6,032 bases of DNA from Thermoflexus sp. (GTDB lineage: Bacteria > Chloroflexota > Anaerolineae > Thermoflexales > Thermoflexaceae). The notes beneath the pieces are model-generated. The model did not search any database, was not told where the DNA came from, and saw only the letters and a list, made by a program, of their open reading frames with translations. Shown piece after piece: positions 1 to 4,509 of this stretch. A program made the position numbers and the translations under genes. The stretch's first letter is position 1; each line of letters opens with the position of its first letter. The DNA lies in contig JAGHYO010000143.1 in NCBI GenBank assembly GCA_017743605.1, positions 1 through 6,032 of the forward strand, in the 5' to 3' direction.

Positions 1-463
1 GGTCCAGGTCCCGCCAGGACAGCCCCAGCAGCTCCTTCGCCCGCATCCCCGTGTCCCGCAGCAGCAGCAGGAGGGCCCGGTCCCGCTCCGAGCGGGCGGC
101 CCGCAGCATCCGCCGCTGATCCTCCCGGGAGATGGCCCGGGGGCGGCGGTCGGCCCGCGGCAGCCGCAGGCGGGCGGCCGGGCTCTCCGGCAGGCCCTCC
201 CGCTCGGCCAGGAAGCGCCCGAAGTGGCGCAGCAGCCGCACGTAGGCGGCGACGGTGTGGGGGCTGCGGCCGTCCCGCCGCAGGCCGCCGATGAAGGCGG
301 CGAAGGCCTCCGGGGACAGGGGATCCGGCAGGCCCCCGGCGAAGGCGGCGAAGACGCGCAGGTGGCTGCGGTACCAGCGCAGGGTCTCCGGGGCGGCCAT
401 GCGCTCCGCCTCCAGGCAGCGCAGGAACCGCTCGACGGCCTCGTGGAGCGAAGGCGAAGACAT
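1..463 (-). CDS. Tyrosine recombinase/integrase, XerC/D-like, N-terminal part (partial)
   Basis: This minus-strand gene begins at 463 and is cut by the left edge, so only 154 residues are visible. Residues about 5-90 form an alpha-helical SAM-like core-binding domain of the phage-integrase type: a helix around FLRCLEAERMAAPETLRWY, then SPHTVAAYVRLLRHFGRFLAE. Residues about 110-154 open the catalytic domain. The stretch RDTGMRAKELLGLSWRDLD matches the box containing the first catalytic arginine, here R141. The remaining Arg, His and nucleophilic Tyr would lie beyond the window. Family members cut and rejoin DNA through a 3'-phosphotyrosine link, for chromosome-dimer resolution or for integration of mobile elements. 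The ATG at 463 is preceded by GGAGGAACGCCG, a good ribosome binding site. The gene is divergent from the methyltransferase operon. A role in mobilising that operon is inferred from position only; a housekeeping Xer role is possible. Confidence 0.9.
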   Translation of the reverse strand, partial: MSSPSLHEAVERFLRCLEAERMAAPETLRWYRSHLRVFAAFAGGLPDPLSPEAFAAFIGGLRRDGRSPHTVAAYVRLLRHFGRFLAEREGLPESPAARLRLPRADRRPRAISREDQRRMLRAARSERDRALLLLLRDTGMRAKELLGLSWRDLD

Positions 464-473
464 CGGCGTTCCT

Positions 474-500
474 CCATGGGCGCAGGATGAGCGCCCATGG
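474..500 (-). promoter_or_regulatory. Hairpin in the recombinase 5' leader, abutting its ribosome binding site
   Basis: Two perfect 10-bp inverted arms, CCATGGGCGC (474-483) and GCGCCCATGG (491-500), flank a 7-nt loop. In the recombinase transcript, the arm nearer the gene ends in the GG that begins its Shine-Dalgarno GGAGG (471-475). Folding would therefore bury part of the ribosome binding site 11 nt before the ATG. The dyad could act in RNA as a translation brake or in DNA as a protein-binding site. No convincing leftward -35/-10 pair was found upstream of it, so whether it is transcribed is not shown. Confidence 0.5.
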
Positions 501-610
501 GATTTAGCCGGGCTCTGTTCCCATGCTCTCACGGGAGGGGAAAGGAGAGAGGGGGCCTGCGGGGCTCAGAGCTCGCGGGCCGTCCGGCGGGAGGCTGAAG
601 ATCGCCGCGC

Positions 611-638
611 TTGACAAATATTCCGATTTCGGAATAAT
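611..638 (+). promoter_or_regulatory. Sigma70-type promoter for the HTH-methyltransferase-vsr operon
   Basis: A perfect -35 box, TTGACA, sits at 611-616. AATAAT at 633-638 (5 of 6 matches to TATAAT) lies 16 bp further on. The segment 611-660 is an AT-rich island in otherwise very GC-rich DNA. The predicted transcription start near 645 would leave a leader of only about 13 nt, just enough for the GGGAGG ribosome binding site before the ATG at 658. An alternative -10, TAATTT at 635-640, has an 18-bp spacer but matches less well. Confidence 0.7.
619..636. promoter_or_regulatory. Palindromic operator filling the promoter spacer and overlapping the -10
   Basis: TATTCCGATTTCGGAATA has 8-bp arms around a 2-bp centre. 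It occupies nearly the whole -35/-10 spacer and part of the -10 box, so a bound protein would exclude RNA polymerase. It belongs to a cluster of four TTCCGA-type half-sites: 621-626 forward, 629-634 reverse, 642-649 reverse with one mismatch, and 652-657 forward. The likeliest binder is the HTH protein encoded directly downstream, giving autoregulation as in controller proteins of restriction-modification systems. That assignment is inference. Confidence 0.6.
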
Positions 639-641
639 TTA

Positions 642-659
642 ATTCGGGAGGTTCCGAAT
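642..659 (+). promoter_or_regulatory. Second inverted repeat spanning the ribosome binding site and start codon
   Basis: ATTCGG (642-647) and CCGAAT (654-659) are perfect 6-bp arms around GAGGTT. The unit covers the predicted transcription start, the GGGAGG ribosome binding site (646-651) and the first two bases of the ATG at 658. Its arms are inverted forms of the half-site in the upstream palindrome, and the two centres lie 23 bp apart, about two helical turns. It could be a second operator or an RNA hairpin that hides the start site. Confidence 0.45.
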
Positions 660-1107
660 GAGCCGCAGGCCCCAACCGCCGATCCGGGCGCTGTTCGTGG
701 TGAGGGATCCGCTGTTCGGGAAGCGCCCGGCGCTGTTCGCCGAGGACGCGGAGGGCCGTCTCCGGCCCGCGGCGCGCTCCCGCGGCGGGAAGCCCCTTCC
801 GCTTCGGAAGCGGGGGCCCGGCCGCGGGGGTCGGATCCGAGCGCCCCTCGGCCCCGAGCGGATACTGCGGATCGAGTGCGGCTTTGCGGAGCTGTTCCTG
901 AACATCCTGGACGCGAAGGAGGCCGCGCGCCGGCTGGGCCTGAGCGAGCGGTTCGTGCGCGCCGCCGCCCGCCGGGGCCGCATCCCCGGCACCTTTCGGG
1001 CCGAGGGAGGAGGCCGGACATGGCTGTTCCGGGAGGCCGGGCTGGCGTGGTACGCCGGTGCCCGGCGTCGGGGAAGGCCTGGAGGACATGGAGGGGGAGA
1101 TGAATGA
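658..1107 (+). CDS. Small basic HTH (HTH_17/excisionase-like) DNA-binding protein, probable operon regulator
   Basis: This 149-residue protein is strongly basic. Residues about 83-133, from ILDAKEAARRLGLSERFVRAA through RRGRIPGTFR to TWLFREAGLAWY, follow the pattern of MerR-like/excisionase HTH_17 domains: a 'T/D..EAA..LG.S...V......G.IP' helix-turn-helix, then a wing and a closing hydrophobic helix. Residues 1-80 (ALFVVRDPLFGKRPALFAE, then a Gly/Arg-rich linker) match no family I recognise. GGGAGG at 646-651 supports the ATG at 658. The gene is first in the operon and overlaps the methyltransferase start by 8 nt, so the two are probably translationally coupled. Its location directly behind a palindrome-covered promoter suggests it represses its own operon, much as a controller protein does, although C proteins use a different HTH fold. 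An excisionase role for the neighbouring recombinase is the main alternative, since Xis proteins share this domain. Confidence 0.8.
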   Translation: MSRRPQPPIRALFVVRDPLFGKRPALFAEDAEGRLRPAARSRGGKPLPLRKRGPGRGGRIRAPLGPERILRIECGFAELFLNILDAKEAARRLGLSERFVRAAARRGRIPGTFRAEGGGRTWLFREAGLAWYAGARRRGRPGGHGGGDE

Positions 1108-2260
1108 CCGGCCGGCTTTTTACGACTTCTTCGCCGGAATTGGGATGGTCCGGCTGGGGCTGGAGCCGGAGTGGCGCTGCCTGTGGGCCAATGACATCGA
1201 CTCCCGGAAGGCGGAGATCTACGCCGCCAACTTCGGCGGCGACGTCTTCCGCCTGGGGGACATCGCGGACGTCCGCGGGCGCGAGCTCCCTGGCCATGCG
1301 GATATGGCCTGGGCGTGCTTCCCATGCCAGGATCTGTCCCCGGCCGGCCCTCGCCTGGGGATGCGCGGGCCGCGCAGTCGGGCCTTCTGGGAATTCATTC
1401 GGATCCTGAAGGAGCTGGCCGCCGAGGGGCGGCGTCCCCCGCTGGTCGTCATCGAGAACGTCGCCGCGCTGCTGCGGCCGGAGAGCCTCGCGCCCGTTTG
1501 CGAGGCCCTGGTCAGGCTGGGGCTGAGGCCAGGGGCGCTGCTGATCGACGCGCGCTGGTTCCTGCCTCAATCGCGGCCGCGGGCCTTTGTCGTCGCGGCG
1601 GAGGAGGGGCCGCTTTCGGCCGCCGCCTGGGCGCGGGGGCTGGCCGCGGACGGGCCGGATCCCTTCTCTCCCTGGACGCCCCCGCGGCTGCTTCGGGCCT
1701 TCGAGGCGCTGCCCCGGAGGCTGCGGGAGAAGTGGGTCTGGTGGCGGCTGCCGCCGCCTCCGGAGCGGCGTCCTTCCCTGGCTGACCTGCTGGAGCTGGA
1801 GGAGGCGCCGGAGGACGCTCCCTGGCACCCGCCCGAGGAGACCCGCCGCCTGCTGCGGATGATGGCCCCCTCTCACCGGCGGCGGGTCCGGGAGGCCCAG
1901 CGGGCGGGGCGGCGGACGGTTGGAGCCCTGTATCGGCGGATGCGGGACGGAGAGCAGCGGGCGGAGATCCGGATGGATGGGCTGGCGGGCTGCCTGCGGG
2001 CCTCGCGGGGCGGCTCCAGCCGGCTGATCCTGATGGTCATCGAGGGGAAGCAGATCCGCTCCCGGCGGCTCTCCGCGCGGGAGGCCGCCCGGCTGATGGG
2101 GGTTCCGGATGGGTTCCGGCTGCCGCTGCGCTACGCCGACGCCTATAGCGCGCTGGGGGACGGCGTGGCGGTCCCCGTCGTCCGCTGGCTTTCCCGGCAT
2201 CTGCTGCTTCCGCTGGCCCGGGCGAAGGAGGTGGCTTATGCCAGACATGTTTCCCCCTGA
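1100..2260 (+). CDS. dcm: DNA (cytosine-5-)-methyltransferase
   Basis: This 386-residue protein would transfer a methyl group from S-adenosylmethionine to C5 of cytosine at a specific DNA site. The motifs appear in canonical order: motif I (SAM binding) FYDFFAGIGMVRLGLE at 7-22; motif II WANDID at 29-34; motif IV FPCQ with catalytic Cys76; motif VI ENV at 119-121; motif VIII QSRPR at 157-161; motif IX RRLSAREAARLMGVPDGF at 322-339; and motif X ALGDGVAVPVVRWL at 351-364. The target-recognition region lies roughly at 170-315 and includes AEIRMDGLAGCLRASRGG, a segment I associate with a subfamily often found near Vsr. The ATG at 1100 is preferred because GAGGGGG lies just before it and the protein then begins immediately ahead of motif I; in-frame ATGs at 1058 and 1088 would add residues without a homologous counterpart. 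It overlaps the HTH gene by 8 nt and vsr by 23 nt. No gene for a conventional restriction enzyme follows, and the target sequence cannot be read from the protein. Confidence 0.95.
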   Translation: MNDRPAFYDFFAGIGMVRLGLEPEWRCLWANDIDSRKAEIYAANFGGDVFRLGDIADVRGRELPGHADMAWACFPCQDLSPAGPRLGMRGPRSRAFWEFIRILKELAAEGRRPPLVVIENVAALLRPESLAPVCEALVRLGLRPGALLIDARWFLPQSRPRAFVVAAEEGPLSAAAWARGLAADGPDPFSPWTPPRLLRAFEALPRRLREKWVWWRLPPPPERRPSLADLLELEEAPEDAPWHPPEETRRLLRMMAPSHRRRVREAQRAGRRTVGALYRRMRDGEQRAEIRMDGLAGCLRASRGGSSRLILMVIEGKQIRSRRLSAREAARLMGVPDGFRLPLRYADAYSALGDGVAVPVVRWLSRHLLLPLARAKEVAYARHVSP

Positions 2261-2684
2261 GAAGCGCCGCGAGATCATGGCCCGGATCCGCTCCTCCGGC
2301 ATGCGCCCGGAGCGGAGGCTGGGGGAGCTGCTCCGGGCGGAGCTTCCGGGCGAGGAGATCGTGGAGCGGCCGCCGGATCTCCCGGGCCGGCCGGACTTCT
2401 ATCTTCCGCGCCTGCGCCTTGCGGTCTTCGCCGACGGCTGCTTTTTCCATGGCTGCCCTCGTCATCTGCGCATGCCCGCCTCCAATCAGGACTACTGGCG
2501 CCGCAAAATCCGGCGGAACCGGGAGCGGGATCGCCGGACGCGGCGGGAGCTGCGCCGGCTGGGGATCCGGGTGGTCCGGGTGTGGGAGCATGAGCTGAAG
2601 GGGTCCGCCGCCGCCGCCCGGCGCAAGATCCGCCGCGCCCTTCGTCGGGCGGAAGGCGGCCGCGGCCGGGCCCTTCATGCCTGA
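2238..2684 (+). CDS. vsr: Very short patch repair endonuclease (Vsr)
   Basis: This 148-residue protein matches Vsr in length and motif order. Vsr nicks 5' of the T in the T:G mismatch left when 5-methylcytosine deaminates, which starts repair by DNA polymerase I. The N-terminus PPEKRREIMARIRSSGMRPE fits the conserved 'S..R...M..I...T.PE' start. The catalytic aspartate is D53 in LPGRPDF, and the metal/active-site histidines are H71 in DGCFFHGCP and H76. The zinc-site signature region CFFHGCP..H is intact, followed by NQDYWRRKIRRNRERDRR and RVVRVWEHEL. The ATG at 2238 is chosen over upstream in-frame ATGs because AGGAGGTGG (2226-2234) precedes it and the Vsr domain starts there. The gene overlaps the methyltransferase end by 23 nt, fitting a methylate-and-repair pair that would matter most at high growth temperature. 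Its strongly Arg-rich tail appears to follow the genome's composition. Confidence 0.95.
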   Translation: MPDMFPPEKRREIMARIRSSGMRPERRLGELLRAELPGEEIVERPPDLPGRPDFYLPRLRLAVFADGCFFHGCPRHLRMPASNQDYWRRKIRRNRERDRRTRRELRRLGIRVVRVWEHELKGSAAAARRKIRRALRRAEGGRGRALHA

Positions 2685-2760
2685 CCATCCTCCGCAAAGC
2701 CCTCTTTATTCGCCTGTCCTCATCCTCCTGTCCTCCTCGCCTTTTCTCCGCTCGCCGCGC
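2685..2760 (+). terminator. C-rich, G-poor tract after vsr, candidate Rho-dependent terminator region
   Basis: From the vsr stop onward, these 76 nt contain about 37 C, 23 T, 10 G and 6 A by hand count, whereas C and G are roughly balanced in the flanking genes. A C-over-G bubble with little structure is the usual signature of a Rho-loading site. No GC hairpin with a T-run was found. CCTGTCCTC occurs twice, at 2713-2721 and 2727-2735. Termination here is inference; the tract could simply be relaxed spacer. Confidence 0.35.
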
Positions 2761-2848
2761 TCCAGAGGATGGACGGGGCTTGGCCTCTCGCGCGTCCCTG
2801 GCGGCCTGGCAGCCGTCCCTCCAGGGATGAGCTTCCCCGCCCATTAAT

Positions 2849-2877
2849 TTGACAATCTCCGCATTTTAATGTAATAT
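2849..2877 (+). promoter_or_regulatory. Sigma70-type promoter for the herA-nurA unit
   Basis: A perfect -35, TTGACA (2849-2854), is followed after 17 bp by TAATAT (2872-2877), 4 of 6 matches to TATAAT. It stands in the second AT-rich island of the window (about 2841-2895). A start near 2884 gives a leader of about 27 nt containing the GGAGGGAG ribosome binding site. The TTCCGA half-sites of the upstream promoter are absent. The spacer holds only a small dyad, CATTTTAATG (2862-2871), so this unit seems to be controlled differently or constitutively. Confidence 0.7.
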
Positions 2878-2910
2878 GTCTGCGCATCACATTAGCGCCA
2901 GGAGGGAGAG

Positions 2911-4509
2911 ATGCGACAGGCGGAAGACCTCTCTCGGAAGGAGGACGGGGCGGCAGGGATGGAGGAGATCGGGCGAGTCGCGTATGAAAAGGGGGAAGGC
3001 CCGACTTACGACCGCGCGCCGGTGGTGGCCAGCAAGCCGGTCCAGCCATACGAGCCGGTCGTGATCGAGGGGCCGGTCGGCCCAGAGGGCGGGGAGCGCC
3101 TTTGGATCTACGGCCGCGTGGTTCAGGGCATCGAGGTCAACTACGAGGCCACGCCGGAGCGCCTGCGCCGCCGGGAAGCGTACGACCTCGGCCTGGAGGC
3201 CCGACGCGAGGACTCCCCTGACCTTTTCCGGCTGCTGTCGGTGGAGATCCTTGGGGCGCTTCGGGAGCGGGGCGACGGCCTGGAGGCTCTGGAGCCGGAG
3301 ATCCTCCCGGAGACGGGCGCGCGCGTCTTTCGAATGCCGCCGCGGCTGCTGGAGGCGGCCTTCGGCCTGCCTCGGGACGGGCTGGACATCGGCCGCGTCG
3401 CCGTCGGCCTCCGCGCTCCCTTCCGCCTCTCCCGCGAGGCCCTGCCTCGCGGCATCGGCATCTTCGGGCGCCCCGGGACCGGCAAGAGCTACGCCGCCGG
3501 CGTGCTGATCGAGGAGATCCACGAGATCCACGAGGAGATCCACGAGATCCACGAGCTGGGCATCCCCTCTTTGATCATCGACGTCAACGGAGAGACGATA
3601 GAGGCGGCCATGAGGCTGGGCGGCGTCACGCTGGAGCCGGGGCGCAGATTCAAGATCCCGCTGCGCTACCTGGAGTTCTCAGAGCTGGAGGCGCTTCTGC
3701 CGAATCTCACCGAGGTCCAGAAGGATCTCATTTCCGCGGCCTTCGAGGAGCTGCTGGAGAAGGACGAGGATTTCGGCGTCGAGGATCTGGCCTCGAAGAT
3801 CGAAGAGATCGGCGGGCAGCTGCAGGCGAGGCTGGACGCCGTCGGCCGGGCGGTCGCCAAGGTCCGCCGCCTGGGCCGGGATCCTCTGGTCTGGAGCGGG
3901 CGGAGGCAGGCGGGGGCGGCCGTCGAGCCGGAAGATTGGGCGCAGCTTTTCGCCGAGCAGCGGGTCGTCAACATATACATGGGAGGCCTGACCCAGGAGC
4001 GCCGCGACATGGCGGCGGCCGCCCTCTGCCGGATGCTGCAGTCCTATCGGGAGCGGAGCCAGATCCCGCCCTTCGCCTTCGTGCTGGACGAGGCGCACGC
4101 CTTTGTCCCCTCGGGCGGATCCGAGACCGCCTCCCGCCGCGTGATCCGCAACTTCATCCGCCGGGGGCGCCATCTCAAGATCGCCTCCATCCTGGTCTCC
4201 CAGAGCCCGGCCGGCATCGATCGGCAGGTCCTGCTGCTTCTCAACACCCGCTTCATCTTCGCCCTGGACGGCGAGGACCTCCGGGCGCTGTCCGGGTTCC
4301 TCGCCGACGCGCCCCAAGAGCTGATCGACCGCATCCCCAAGCTGCCGCAGGGGACGGCCGTCGTCGCGGCCGGCGCGGAGATCTGCCGCCACGTCCTGCC
4401 GATCCGCTTCCGCAAGCGGCGAACGCCGCACGGGGCTCCCACCCCCGACTTGGCCGAGGAGGCCCGGAAATGGCTTGAAGGCGAGAGCGAGAAGGGGAGG
4501 CGCGCATGA
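2911..4509 (+). CDS. herA: HerA-like hexameric DNA translocase ATPase
   Basis: This 532-residue protein resembles HerA/FtsK-superfamily ATPases, which form hexameric rings that pump double-stranded DNA and usually drive a partner nuclease. Residues about 20-170 occupy the place of the N-terminal HAS-barrel, though similarity there is weak by eye. The Walker A motif is GRPGTGKS (186-193) in GIGIFGRPGTGKSYAAGVLI. IIDVNGE (222-228) corresponds to the family's 'D.HGE' element. Walker B is FVLDEAH (390-396), with catalytic Glu394. The segment RRVIRNFIRRGRHLKIASILVSQSP (409-433) fits the arginine-finger and sensor region. Just after Walker A, a perfect tandem duplication encodes EEIHEIH twice (201-214). 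GGAGGGAGAG directly before the ATG at 2911 fixes the start. The stop overlaps the next ATG as ATGA, so the ATPase and the nuclease-like protein are probably made together. Whether it serves end resection or antiphage defence cannot be told from its sequence alone. Confidence 0.85.
   Translation: MRQAEDLSRKEDGAAGMEEIGRVAYEKGEGPTYDRAPVVASKPVQPYEPVVIEGPVGPEGGERLWIYGRVVQGIEVNYEATPERLRRREAYDLGLEARREDSPDLFRLLSVEILGALRERGDGLEALEPEILPETGARVFRMPPRLLEAAFGLPRDGLDIGRVAVGLRAPFRLSREALPRGIGIFGRPGTGKSYAAGVLIEEIHEIHEEIHEIHELGIPSLIIDVNGETIEAAMRLGGVTLEPGRRFKIPLRYLEFSELEALLPNLTEVQKDLISAAFEELLEKDEDFGVEDLASKIEEIGGQLQARLDAVGRAVAKVRRLGRDPLVWSGRRQAGAAVEPEDWAQLFAEQRVVNIYMGGLTQERRDMAAAALCRMLQSYRERSQIPPFAFVLDEAHAFVPSGGSETASRRVIRNFIRRGRHLKIASILVSQSPAGIDRQVLLLLNTRFIFALDGEDLRALSGFLADAPQELIDRIPKLPQGTAVVAAGAEICRHVLPIRFRKRRTPHGAPTPDLAEEARKWLEGESEKGRRA
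3511..3552 (+). repeat. Perfect 21-bp tandem duplication inside herA
   Basis: Two identical 21-bp units (3511-3531 and 3532-3552), each built on GAGATCCAC sub-repeats, encode EEIHEIH twice and keep the reading frame. They lie directly after the Walker A helix and before the IIDVNGE strand. The likely effect is to lengthen a surface helix by about two turns, or to form a small coiled extension. A repeat this exact is prone to slippage in 21-bp steps, which would change the protein length without breaking the frame. Confidence 0.9.

Noticed and set aside
1058..1099. Upstream starts for the methyltransferase at 1058 and 1088
   Set aside because: Family members begin just ahead of motif I, and GAGGGGG is best placed for the ATG at 1100. 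The extra residues would overlap the HTH gene by up to 50 nt.
2109..2237. Longer Vsr form starting at 2109
   Set aside because: The extra 43 residues are an out-of-frame reading of methyltransferase motifs IX-X, and the strong AGGAGGTGG lies before 2238.
566..2302. Long minus-strand open frame (578 codons) opposite the HTH and methyltransferase genes
   Set aside because: It is antisense to a protein with all C5-methyltransferase motifs. The translation is Pro/Arg-rich low complexity with no domain, as expected when GC-rich codons suppress stops.
2795..2827. Inverted repeat TCCCTGG/CCAGGGA with an inner CGGC/GCCG pair as an intrinsic terminator
   Set aside because: No T-run follows and the stem needs a 5-nt bulge, so it is not a convincing intrinsic terminator.
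2867..2894. TAATGT ... ACATTA inverted repeat across the herA promoter -10 as an operator
   Set aside because: Arms of only 6 bp separated by 16 bp in AT-rich DNA are likely by chance, and no second related site was seen.
2720..3049. Minus-strand frame of 109 codons across the second intergenic region
   Set aside because: It would run through the herA promoter and start, is Pro/Ser/Arg-rich, and has no supporting motif.
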